Shown in pieces: positions 41,756-49,846 of a DNA stretch of 64,000 nucleotides (the first letter of the stretch is position 1; each line of letters starts with the position of its first letter). Under the pieces are notes generated by a model that was not told the origin of the DNA, ran no database searches, and was given only the letters and a program-made list of their open reading frames with translations. The DNA is from Alphaproteobacteria bacterium UBA3612 (GTDB lineage Bacteria; Pseudomonadota; Alphaproteobacteria; Sphingomonadales; Sphingomonadaceae): contig DFLT01000003.1 in assembly GCA_002375465.1 (NCBI GenBank), positions 248,001 through 312,000 of the forward strand, in the 5' to 3' direction. The translations under genes and the position numbers were made by a program.

Positions 41756-42478
41756 TTACGCATTTCGCGATGCGGGGACCTTCATATCATATTGGCTGGT
41801 CGGGATGCAGTCGCCCCCCTTCGGACCCATGAAATTGGCGCAGCTGTCCATCATGGCGGCATAATTGGCGTCCAGCTTGGCCGGATCATTGACGGCATCG
41901 AAATAGAGTTCCCGGTCGTGCAGCGCCTTTTGCGGGAAACATTCCTCTACGATCGCAGCAAAGGGCTGCGCACCCTTGGTGACAGGCCGCACCACCAGAT
42001 TCTGGATATATTCGAAATTCGTTTGCGTGTCGGTGGCGACGCGTGTGTGGCGCTCCTGCCAGGCATCTCGCCATTCGTCGAAATCGAGATGATCCGGCCG
42101 TTCCAGGAACACCATTTGCGAAAATCCCTCCGTCCGCTCGCCGGCGACGGGCGGGTGCTGAGTATTGGGCAGCGGCGTGGATTCGCTCACCAGCCATCCT
42201 GCGACTTGGCCGGCGGCATCGTTGAGCAGCGCTTCAATCGGCTCGCGGCGAACAGACCAGCTGGTGTCGACCCAGATCTGAACCATGGCATCCATTTGCG
42301 GTTCGGTGACGACAAACCGGGGGCTGGTTCCCCCCTCCACCGCGTCATCCTGAACATTGATGCGAAGCGCGCGAACCAGGGGCCGCAGGCCTTCTGTCAC
42401 CGGACCCAGTAATGCATCGTTCAGAGCCTCCCGCGATTGCCCTTCCTTGCGCCACAATGCGTAGATCAGCTTTTCCAA
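41756..42478 (-). CDS. EthD-domain protein
   Basis: This 240-residue protein is about twice the size of a single EthD domain. The N-terminal half (MEKLIYALWRKEGQSREALN) and the C-terminal half (MVFLERPDHLDFDEWRDAWQ with ERHTRV) each look like an EthD-type ferredoxin fold, so it may be an internal duplication giving an intramolecular dimer. It lies 33 nt after the haloalkane-dehalogenase-like gene, and 99 nt separate it from the SRPBCC gene. The function is unknown. Confidence 0.75.
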   Translation of the reverse strand: MEKLIYALWRKEGQSREALNDALLGPVTEGLRPLVRALRINVQDDAVEGGTSPRFVVTEPQMDAMVQIWVDTSWSVRREPIEALLNDAAGQVAGWLVSESTPLPNTQHPPVAGERTEGFSQMVFLERPDHLDFDEWRDAWQERHTRVATDTQTNFEYIQNLVVRPVTKGAQPFAAIVEECFPQKALHDRELYFDAVNDPAKLDANYAAMMDSCANFMGPKGGDCIPTSQYDMKVPASRNA

Positions 42479-42511
42479 CTCGTCCTCCCAATATCTTCTA
42501 TCTTATGTCGT

Positions 42512-43459
42512 TCACTGGCCGTCATTTAGCCCGTCCAGAAACGCTACCAATGTGTCGGCGAGCGCTTCGCCCTGTTCCTCCTGAACGAAATGCCCGGCAT
42601 TTCGAATGGTAACGTGCGGCGCGTCCGCGGCACCCGGCACGCGATGGCGAAACACCGACTGCCAATCCGCAGTCGCGGGGTCGCCGTCACTGAACGCGGT
42701 GGCGAAGGGCTTTTGCCACTGATCCAGCACCTTCCACGCCGCGCGGTTCTCCGCCATGCCGGTCGCGGCGGCGTCGACAGGAATGAGCGTCGTAATCGCC
42801 AGCGCCGCCGCCTTGTGGGCCGCGTCCGGAAATGGCGCGTCATAGGCGGCCAGCACGGCGGGGTCAGGCCGGGAAACGCAGGTGGCGGCAATTACCTCGC
42901 TGACCGCCAGATCATCACTGTCGCGGCAATGCGCGATCCAGGGCTCGACGATCGGCCCCGGCCAGTCGCCCACGCCACGCGGCGGCGGCTCTGCGTTCGG
43001 CAGCAATGTGTTGGTTGCAAACACGGCACGGAAACGATCCGGCATCTCGCTTAACACGCGCAGGCCGATGGGACCGCCCCAATCCTGGCAGACCAGCACG
43101 ATATCGGTCAGGTCCAGCGATTCGACGAAGGTCCGCATCCATGCGACGAAGCGGTCGGCGGTGAACAGCGAACGATCCGTGGGCTTGTCCGACCGGCCAA
43201 AGCCGACATGATCGGGAACGACGGCACGCCAGCCTGCGTCCGCCACCGGGCCGATCAGCTTTCGGTACAGATAGCTCCAGCTCGGCTCTCCATGCAGCAT
43301 CAGTACGGTGCCGTGCCGCGCGTCGCCCTCGTCCAGATAATGCATGCGCAGGGGCCCCAGATGCGCGTCCGGCACCTCGACATAATGCGGAGCGAACGAA
43401 AAACCGGGCAGATTTGCAAAGCACTGCTCGGGCGTACGCAGAATTGCCGACTGTGCCAT
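42512..43459 (-). CDS. Haloalkane-dehalogenase-like alpha/beta hydrolase
   Basis: The start chosen is ATG 43459, giving 315 residues. The longer frame to 43561 has no ribosome site. HGEPSWSYLYRK at residues 56-67, the nucleophile Asp126 followed by the halide-stabilising Trp127 (CQDWGG) and His290 in GHFVQEE resemble haloalkane dehalogenase subfamily I (DhlA type). An epoxide hydrolase or other Asp-nucleophile hydrolase is the alternative. An Asp nucleophile in a steroid operon could open a steroid epoxide or cleave another electrophilic group. It is the first gene of the leftward operon 43459-39764. Confidence 0.82.
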   Translation of the reverse strand: MAQSAILRTPEQCFANLPGFSFAPHYVEVPDAHLGPLRMHYLDEGDARHGTVLMLHGEPSWSYLYRKLIGPVADAGWRAVVPDHVGFGRSDKPTDRSLFTADRFVAWMRTFVESLDLTDIVLVCQDWGGPIGLRVLSEMPDRFRAVFATNTLLPNAEPPPRGVGDWPGPIVEPWIAHCRDSDDLAVSEVIAATCVSRPDPAVLAAYDAPFPDAAHKAAALAITTLIPVDAAATGMAENRAAWKVLDQWQKPFATAFSDGDPATADWQSVFRHRVPGAADAPHVTIRNAGHFVQEEQGEALADTLVAFLDGLNDGQ

Positions 43460-43582
43460 CACTCCCCCATCTTTGCGAATATCTTTTCCCATGAGGATAC
43501 GCATTTCACGAAAGTATTTGCAAGCCGCCACGTGAACGCGCATCTTTGGAAGAAAGAACAATGTCTATGTGGGAGGTTTAAT
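43460..43582. promoter_or_regulatory. Divergent control region
   Basis: These 123 bases separate the leftward dehalogenase-like operon from the rightward SnoaL-EthD unit. A GATACGCATTTC element lies at about 43496-43507, related to the TACGCA cores seen elsewhere. A GGGAGG ribosome site at 43571-43576 serves the ATG at 43583. No full promoter was assigned. Confidence 0.45.
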
Positions 43583-44026
43583 ATGCTGCCGTTACAGGAA
43601 CTGTCCGACCGGGTTGAGATTCAGGATCTGATCACCCGCTATGCCTATGCAATCGACGAGCGGGACTGGGACGCGCTGGACCGTGTGTTCACCGAGGATG
43701 CAATTGTCGACTATACCGAACTCGGCGGCAAGAAGGGCACGCGCGCGGAAACCAAGGCTTATCTGGCAGAGGCAATGCCGAACTTTCCCGCCTTTCAGCA
43801 CCTGTCGACCACCACCCGGGTCGATCTGGATGGCGACCGCGCGAAGGCAAAGACGATCCTGTTCAACCCCATGGTGATGGAGCACGAAGGCAAGGAGCGG
43901 GTCTTCTTCATTGGCCTGTGGTACAATGACGAACTGGTCCGCACCGAGGCTGGCTGGCGCATTTCCCATCGGCGCGAGGAAAAATGTTGGTCCTACAACG
44001 CCCCCGAGGGGATGTTGCCGGAATGA
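43583..44026 (+). CDS. SnoaL/NTF2-like protein
   Basis: The start is ATG 43583, six bases after GGGAGG, giving 147 residues. DLITRYAYAIDERDWDALDR places Tyr20 and Asp25 as in BaiE, and FQHLSTTT gives His73, but the position of BaiE Asp106 is Asn95 (TILFNP). This resembles the aromatic-ring or steroid NTF2 proteins commonly annotated as nuclear transport factor 2 family. The Asp-to-Asn change could alter or remove dehydratase activity. It overlaps the EthD gene by ATGA. Confidence 0.8.
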   Translation: MLPLQELSDRVEIQDLITRYAYAIDERDWDALDRVFTEDAIVDYTELGGKKGTRAETKAYLAEAMPNFPAFQHLSTTTRVDLDGDRAKAKTILFNPMVMEHEGKERVFFIGLWYNDELVRTEAGWRISHRREEKCWSYNAPEGMLPE

Positions 44027-44589
44027 CCAAGACAATCGCCTTCATGCCGCGCCGTCCAGGGTCCACCCGGTCGGAGTTTCGCACGCATTACGAGACCCGG
44101 CATGCGCCAATGGCGATGCCGCTGTTCCCGTTCAGCCGGTATCGCCGCAATCATCTGCCAGAGGATGCGGGCGAGCCGGGGTTCGACTGCATCTCAGAAT
44201 TCTGGGTCAGCTCGCTGGAAGAAATAGGCGAACTAATGGCAGGCGATGCCGGGACGACAATGAGGGAGGACGAGCGCCGTTTCCTCGATCAGGAGCGGAC
44301 CCGGGCCGGCGTTTCGGAACCGGTGCTGACGGACGGCGATGCTGGCGACACGATCCTCCTGCTAACCGATGAGGGCGGGGATCGATCCGCCCTGACGGAC
44401 GCGTGCCGGACGGTAGGGGCCAGTCTGGAATTCCTGACCTCATTATCGGATCAGGCCCTGCCCTATGATGCGATGATACGGCTGTCGGGCGAACAGCCCG
44501 CGCTGCCTGACGGCTGGAAGAAAGGGCCATGCCTGAAAATTATGCCCAGCGAAACGCCGCCCGACCAGTTGCGCGGAGGTGCCGCCTGA
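44023..44589 (+). CDS. EthD-domain protein
   Basis: The start at ATG 44023, overlapping the SnoaL stop, gives 188 residues. The N-terminal EthD wording is clear (MTKTIAFMPRRPGSTRSEFR, HYETRHAPMAMPLFPF, YRRNHL). The second half (from about residue 105) has a VLTDGDAGDTILLLT strand and no recognised motif. It forms a two-gene rightward unit with the SnoaL gene and is convergent with an SDR 4 nt away. The function is unknown. SnoaL plus EthD is a recurring pairing in this window. Confidence 0.78.
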   Translation: MTKTIAFMPRRPGSTRSEFRTHYETRHAPMAMPLFPFSRYRRNHLPEDAGEPGFDCISEFWVSSLEEIGELMAGDAGTTMREDERRFLDQERTRAGVSEPVLTDGDAGDTILLLTDEGGDRSALTDACRTVGASLEFLTSLSDQALPYDAMIRLSGEQPALPDGWKKGPCLKIMPSETPPDQLRGGAA

Positions 44590-44592
44590 GCG

Positions 44593-45342
44593 CTAGGCGG
44601 CGGTCTGCCCGCCGTCCACGCTGAGGATCGCGCCTGTTACGAAGCGCGCATCGTCGGACCCCAGGAACGCAACGGCGGCGGCGACATCCTCTGGCTCTGC
44701 CATATCGCCCAGCAGTGGCGTCAAACGCTCGAAAAGGCGCGGTTCCACATCGCCAATATCGTCGAAGCCGCCGGCGATCAGGGGCGTATTGACCGCGCCA
44801 GGACAGATGGCATTCACCCGGACGCCGCGTGTGGCATATTCCACCGCGATCGACTTGGTCAGGCCGACGACGCCGCTCTTTGATGCGGCATAGGCGACAG
44901 CATAGGGTGTACCGATCAACCCCGCCGCGCTGGCAATATTGACGATATTGCCGCGAACCTTTGCCAAATGCGGCAGCGCGGCGCGTACCATCTGGAACAC
45001 GCCCGTCAGGTTGACGCCGATCATGCGCTGCCACTGTGCATCGTCTATGTCTGCGGCATGGCCGAAACCTCCGATCCCGGCCACATTGGCGAGCAGGTCT
45101 ATGCGGCCATATCGCTGCACCGTCTGCGCCACGGCCTCATCGCAGGACGCAGGATCCGTAACGTCCAGCATCTGGGTGCTTGCCGCGTCACCAATCTCGG
45201 CCACCGTCGCCGCGCAGCCGTCCTGATCCCTGTCAGCGCAGAGCAGCGTCGCCCCCTCCTGCGCGAGACGGAGCGCGGTCGCCCTGCCGATTCCGGAGGC
45301 AGCGCCCGTAATGAGGGCAATTTTGTCCTGAAACCGTTTCAT
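44593..45342 (-). CDS. SDR oxidoreductase
   Basis: The start chosen is ATG 45342, nine bases after AAGGA, giving 249 residues. ATG 45351 is the alternative. TGAASGIGRATA is near residue 12, ANVAGIGG replaces NNAG, IASAAGL carries the serine, and YAASKSG holds Tyr and Lys. VTGAILSVDGGQTAA is the C-terminal end. It lies 13 nt after the OYE gene and completes a leftward SDR-OYE-SDR operon. Hydroxysteroid dehydrogenase activity is inferred from context. Confidence 0.83.
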   Translation of the reverse strand: MKRFQDKIALITGAASGIGRATALRLAQEGATLLCADRDQDGCAATVAEIGDAASTQMLDVTDPASCDEAVAQTVQRYGRIDLLANVAGIGGFGHAADIDDAQWQRMIGVNLTGVFQMVRAALPHLAKVRGNIVNIASAAGLIGTPYAVAYAASKSGVVGLTKSIAVEYATRGVRVNAICPGAVNTPLIAGGFDDIGDVEPRLFERLTPLLGDMAEPEDVAAAVAFLGSDDARFVTGAILSVDGGQTAA

Positions 45343-45355
45343 CGCAGCCATTCCT

Positions 45356-46501
45356 TCACGTCAAAGTGGTCAGCGCGGCGAGGTCGACCGCGCGCAATTC
45401 CTCATCACGGCCTTCGCGGACCTTTCGCGGCCAGTCCGGATCGGCCAGCAGGGAGCGGCCAACCGCCAGCAGGTCGAATTCCCCCCGCCCGATCATCTCC
45501 GCAATCTGGTCAAGCATTTCGAGCGACACGCCGGGCAGAGCCTCGCCCGGTGTTGCCGCCTCCTCTTCGGTGAAAAGCCCGGCAAGGCCGACCGAACCGA
45601 CCGCTATGCTGGGGCGACCGGTCAGCTTTTTTGCCCACCCGGCAAGGTTCAGCGGACTGTCGGCAAATGTGGGCTGCCACGCCTCCCGCTGCGAACAGTG
45701 GAAAATATCGGCGCCCGCATCCGCCAGCGGCGTCAAAAGACGCTCCAGCTCCGCGGGCGTTTTGGCGATGTCCGCTTCATAGGCACCGATCTTGAACTGC
45801 GACATCCTGACGAGGATCGGGAAGTCCGGTCCGACCGCGGTACGCACGGCGGAAATGACGGCGGCGGGGAAGCGCGCGCGGTTTTCCGGGGAACCGCCAA
45901 ATTCGTCCTGCCGTCGATTGGTTCCCGCCCACAGGAACTGGTCGAGGAGAAAACCGTGACCCGCATGGACCTCGACCCCGTCGAAGCCGCGCCGCTGCGC
46001 CTCTGACGCCGACGCAGCGAAACCGGCGATCACCGCCTCCATGTCGGCCGCGGTCATCGCGCGTCCGCTGGGGCCGCGCGTCGCATCCAGGTCGGCGATG
46101 GACAATCCAGAGGGGCCAATGGCCTCCGGCGAGGGGAAGTGCTCGGTACGCCGCTCCATACCGGTATGCCACAACTGCGGCATCAATTTGCCGCCGGCTG
46201 CATGGACCTCGGCCAATACTGCCTGCCATCCATCCAGCGCATGCCCCCCGGCAAAGTGCGGACCGGTACCGTCATAGTCGGCCAGCGGATGCGCGATGGC
46301 CGCTGCACCTGTGATCATCAGGGCAACGCCGCCCTCCGCCCGGCGTGAAAAATAGGTGCCGTACCCATCGTCGGGCCGGCCATCGACCGCATGTGCGCGG
46401 CCCATGGGCGACATCACGATCCGATTGGGCAAACGCAGATTGCGCCCCTCGAACGGGGCGAACAGGACCCGCCGCACATCAGCAGAAATAGGAACCTCCA
46501 T
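45356..46501 (-). CDS. NADH:flavin oxidoreductase (OYE family)
   Basis: The start chosen is ATG 46501, giving 381 residues and a 23-nt out-of-frame overlap with the upstream SDR stop. The substrate motif is His-x-x-His in VEVHAGHGFLLDQFLW, followed by NRRQDEFGGS and an LVRMSQFKIG segment. It lacks the Fe-S cysteines of the gene at 9356-10597. It would use FMN to reduce an alpha,beta-unsaturated carbonyl. With two flanking SDRs it may carry out saturation of steroid enones coupled to ketone reduction. Confidence 0.87.
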   Translation of the reverse strand: MEVPISADVRRVLFAPFEGRNLRLPNRIVMSPMGRAHAVDGRPDDGYGTYFSRRAEGGVALMITGAAAIAHPLADYDGTGPHFAGGHALDGWQAVLAEVHAAGGKLMPQLWHTGMERRTEHFPSPEAIGPSGLSIADLDATRGPSGRAMTAADMEAVIAGFAASASEAQRRGFDGVEVHAGHGFLLDQFLWAGTNRRQDEFGGSPENRARFPAAVISAVRTAVGPDFPILVRMSQFKIGAYEADIAKTPAELERLLTPLADAGADIFHCSQREAWQPTFADSPLNLAGWAKKLTGRPSIAVGSVGLAGLFTEEEAATPGEALPGVSLEMLDQIAEMIGRGEFDLLAVGRSLLADPDWPRKVREGRDEELRAVDLAALTTLT

Positions 46502-47297
46502 TGGCGGCAAGAACCGCCCCCGTTACGTAGCTCGCATCGTCACTGGCCAGGAACGCCACTGATGCGGCGATCTCCTCTGGCCGGGCCATGCGGCCCAGCG
46601 GCACCGCCGCCGCCATCTGGTCACGCATGGCGTCGGGGACATTTGCCATGATCGGCGTATCCGTCGGTCCGGGATGGACCGCATTGACGCGGATTCCGCG
46701 AGAGGCAACTTCGCGCGACAGACCGCGCGCAAGCCCCACTATGCCGGCCTTGCTGGTAACGTAATGAATCGGTCCTTCGCCAGAGGCGGCGGACGTTGAC
46801 GCAATCAGGACGATCGATCCGCCCGCGTCGCGCTTCGCCATGTCGCGCAAGCCCGCGCGCGCCGCATAGAACGCGCCGTTCAGATTGACGCCCAGCACCG
46901 CCGCCCAACCGGCGTCAGACATATGGATGGTCTGATCGGGGTACGCCGTGGGCGTCTCCCCGGCGGCTATCTGCTCGGCGCGGCGTGCGGCGCCGCCATA
47001 CATCTGATCGCTGCCATCGTCGGGACCACGGCCAATACCCGCGTTGCAGACAACAATGTCGATGCCGCCAAAGGCCGCCGCAACCTTGGCGAACGCCGCG
47101 TCGACGGAGGTGCTGTCGGAAACGTCGCAGGCGATGCCCAGATGCCGTTCCTGATCCTGCAGGGCGGCGCGAGCCGCCTCTTCCGTCCGGTCGAGAACAG
47201 CGACACGCGCGCCCTCGTCCACCAGCCGCCGGGCAATGGCTTGGCCGATACCCTGTGCACCGCCGGTTACGACTGCCCGTTTGCCCTCTAGTCGCAT
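46479..47297 (-). CDS. SDR oxidoreductase with about 30-residue insertion
   Basis: The start chosen is ATG 47297 behind GGGGAGAG, giving 272 residues. TGGAQGIGQAI is near residue 11, CNAGIG replaces NNAG, IASTSAAS carries the serine, and YVTSKAG holds Tyr and Lys. Between the NAG motif and the conserved VNLNGAF segment there is an extra stretch (about residues 94-125, including DQMYGGAARRAE) that classical SDRs lack. It could form part of a wider substrate pocket. It is the first gene of the leftward unit, 155 nt from the divergent TonB receptor. Confidence 0.83.
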   Translation of the reverse strand: MRLEGKRAVVTGGAQGIGQAIARRLVDEGARVAVLDRTEEAARAALQDQERHLGIACDVSDSTSVDAAFAKVAAAFGGIDIVVCNAGIGRGPDDGSDQMYGGAARRAEQIAAGETPTAYPDQTIHMSDAGWAAVLGVNLNGAFYAARAGLRDMAKRDAGGSIVLIASTSAASGEGPIHYVTSKAGIVGLARGLSREVASRGIRVNAVHPGPTDTPIMANVPDAMRDQMAAAVPLGRMARPEEIAASVAFLASDDASYVTGAVLAANGGSYFC

Positions 47298-47452
47298 TCG
47301 TCTCTCCCCAAGGCACGACAATTTTGTCGCTTTGGCCAACATCTGTCCTTGTCGCGTCAAGCTACGCAAGTTGACATGTTTGCCCCTTATGGATCAGCAT
47401 ATGCGGAACAAACGGCGCGACACAAGCGCAGATAATATCAGGGAGAGGGTAG
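47298..47452. promoter_or_regulatory. Divergent control region with TonB receptor promoter candidate
   Basis: These 155 bases contain a semi-palindrome GTCAAGCTACGCAAGTTGAC at 47356-47375 that includes the CTACGCAA core found elsewhere, and a perfect TTGACA at 47371-47376 that could be a -35 box for the rightward receptor. A clear -10 box was not found. GGGAGAGGG precedes the receptor ATG. Overlap of the palindrome and the -35-like box would suit a repressor. Confidence 0.5.
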
Positions 47453-49846
47453 ATGCGGATCGCTAGGATCATGTTCGCCGCTACGGCCAGCATTTTTGCC
47501 TTGGCCAGCGCCTGCAGCCCCGCTGCGGCACAAACCGCCGCCGACCAAGACGCAGATGAAACCGCACCGGATGCGGAGTCGGGCGCCGAGGCAACGCCCG
47601 CTGCTCAGGGCGAAATCATCGTCACCGCACGCCGCCGCGCCGAAAGCGCCCAGGATGTGCCGATCGCGCTGACGGCCCTTTCGGGCGATGCGGTGACAGC
47701 GCCAGGGACGGTCGGCCTTTCCCAAGTCGCACAACTGGCGCCAAGCCTGCAGCTGACGGCGACGAACCCGCGCAACACCAACATCAATATACGCGGCCTC
47801 GGCGCGACGCCTGCTTTTGCAAGTCCGGGCCTGGAATATGGTGTCGGCGTCTATGTCGATCAGGTTTACCTCAGTCGGCCGACTCAGTCCGCGTTCGACC
47901 TTTACGACATCGCGCAGGTGGAGGTTCTTCGCGGACCCCAAGGTACCTTGTTCGGCAAGAACACCACAGCGGGCGCAATCAATATCCTGACGCAGGAGCC
48001 TGAATTCACACCGTCCGCGCGCGGCGAACTCAGCCTTGGCAATTACCGCTCGATACAGGCGCGGGCGACAGGTACCGCACCCATAACGGACAAGCTCGCG
48101 GTGCGGCTCAGCTTTACCGACACTGTCCGCGACAAGGGGTTCCAGACGATCCGCGACACCGGCAAGCGCGTGCATGACCTCTACAGCCTCGGCCTTCGCG
48201 GACAGCTTCTTTGGGAACCAAGCGATATCTTTCGCGTCCGCCTGATCGGCGACTATTCGGAGCAGCGGCAGAATTGCTGCATCGGCGTCACGACCGCGAT
48301 CAGGACGACGCGGGTCGACGGCTCACCCCTTCCCGCGAACTTCCTTCAGCGTGTCGACCGGTTCGATTATACCCCGCTGCCAATAGACCCCTATGAACGG
48401 CGACTGGAAACCAACCAGCCTTTCTCAGTGAAGCTGGAAACCTATGGCGGTACGGCCATTGCCGATCTCGATCTGGGCCCCGCGACAATCACCTCGGTGA
48501 CCGGTTGGCGCAAGTTGAACTTCGATCCGGAAACCGACGCCGATGTCATCGGTCTGGACGTTTTTCTCCGCGCGGGCGTGAAGGAAACGCAGGAACAGTT
48601 CAGTCAGGAGTTGCGCATCGCCTCCAACGGCACCCGCACCGTCGATTATGTCGCGGGCCTCTATTATTTCTGGCAGCAGATCGACGATAGTTTCTTCACG
48701 ATCTACGGCCCGGATGCGGCGCTGTGGGTGTTGGGGCCAGCGCCGGGGTCAACCGGCCCCTCGATCGGCGGTCAGGCTGCGCTGAACGGCCTGTTCGCGG
48801 ACGGCACCGCCGTCACCTCCACAAAGAGCTATGCTGCGTTTGGCGAAGCAACGTGGCACATCGGCCCCGCTGTCGATCTGACCGGCGGGCTTCGCTATAC
48901 GAAGGAAAAGAAGGACGGCTCCTTTGGCCAGGTGCAGCGGGGGCCCGCCCTGACAGCGACTGAGGTGTTGTTCGGCGCGCAGGCGATCCGCAACGCCTTT
49001 GCGCCCAATATCCCAACCTTCTCGGCCTCCACCGACGAAAACAACCTGACCGGCCGTGGCACCATCGCCGTCCGCCCGGCAGAAGATATTCTGGCTTACG
49101 CAACCTATTCGCGCGGGTTCAAATCAGGGGGCCTCAACCTCAACGCCACAAATGCCCCACGCGTCATCGATCCGGAAAAGGTTGAGGCTTATGAAGTCGG
49201 TCTGAAAACACAGTTCTTCGACCGGATGCTGACGCTGAACCTCGCGGCATTCACGCAGGATGTGAAAAACTACCAAAGCCAGCAGATCGATACCGCAGTC
49301 GCGCAAACGGCCTATATCGCGAATGTCGGTACGGTACGGTCGCGAGGGTTCGAGCTTGATGCCAGTTTGCGCCCAACGCGCGGGCTAAACCTCTTCGTTG
49401 CAGGCGCCTACACCGACGCGACATATCGCAGTTTTGAAAATGCGCCCTGCCCGGTCGAATTTCTTGGTTTGCAGACGATCTGCGACCTAAGCGGCCGGCG
49501 CCTGCCGGGCGTTTCCAAATATTCTTTGTCCGTCGGCGGCGAATATGCGGTGGAGGTAGCAAATTCCCGAGAGCTGTATGTGAACGCCGACCATGCATAC
49601 AGGTCGGACTTCTTCACGACCTATAATCTCGCGGCGGATTCACGTGCGCCGGGATACCATCTGACCAATGCCCGCATCGGCATCCGCGCGGATGATGGCG
49701 GCTGGGACATTTCGCTGTTCGCACGCAATCTGTTCGACAGCGAATATATCAGCATCATCAATCCTTCCGCCTTCAACACGGGTCAGTCGACGGCGATCTT
49801 GGGCGACCCTCGCACCTATGGAATTACATTGAAGACATCTTTGTGA
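47453..49846 (+). CDS. TonB-dependent outer-membrane receptor
   Basis: This 797-residue receptor has a signal peptide (MRIARIMFAATASIFALASA... to AAAQ, about residue 26), a TonB-box-like EIIVTARR and a plug with INIRGLGATP and VEVLRGPQGTLFGKNTTAGAINI. A long beta-barrel follows. The last residue is Leu (LKTSL) instead of the usual aromatic, which may affect insertion. It overlaps the sulfatase start by 4 nt, so cargo import and sulfate removal are probably linked. Sulfated steroids are a candidate cargo, by inference only. Confidence 0.92.
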   Translation: MRIARIMFAATASIFALASACSPAAAQTAADQDADETAPDAESGAEATPAAQGEIIVTARRRAESAQDVPIALTALSGDAVTAPGTVGLSQVAQLAPSLQLTATNPRNTNINIRGLGATPAFASPGLEYGVGVYVDQVYLSRPTQSAFDLYDIAQVEVLRGPQGTLFGKNTTAGAINILTQEPEFTPSARGELSLGNYRSIQARATGTAPITDKLAVRLSFTDTVRDKGFQTIRDTGKRVHDLYSLGLRGQLLWEPSDIFRVRLIGDYSEQRQNCCIGVTTAIRTTRVDGSPLPANFLQRVDRFDYTPLPIDPYERRLETNQPFSVKLETYGGTAIADLDLGPATITSVTGWRKLNFDPETDADVIGLDVFLRAGVKETQEQFSQELRIASNGTRTVDYVAGLYYFWQQIDDSFFTIYGPDAALWVLGPAPGSTGPSIGGQAALNGLFADGTAVTSTKSYAAFGEATWHIGPAVDLTGGLRYTKEKKDGSFGQVQRGPALTATEVLFGAQAIRNAFAPNIPTFSASTDENNLTGRGTIAVRPAEDILAYATYSRGFKSGGLNLNATNAPRVIDPEKVEAYEVGLKTQFFDRMLTLNLAAFTQDVKNYQSQQIDTAVAQTAYIANVGTVRSRGFELDASLRPTRGLNLFVAGAYTDATYRSFENAPCPVEFLGLQTICDLSGRRLPGVSKYSLSVGGEYAVEVANSRELYVNADHAYRSDFFTTYNLAADSRAPGYHLTNARIGIRADDGGWDISLFARNLFDSEYISIINPSAFNTGQSTAILGDPRTYGITLKTSL

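Noticed and set aside
43583..44026. Fourth BaiE-type dehydratase
   Set aside because: Tyr20, Asp25 and His73 fit, but the Asp106 equivalent is Asn95, so the full catalytic set is not kept.
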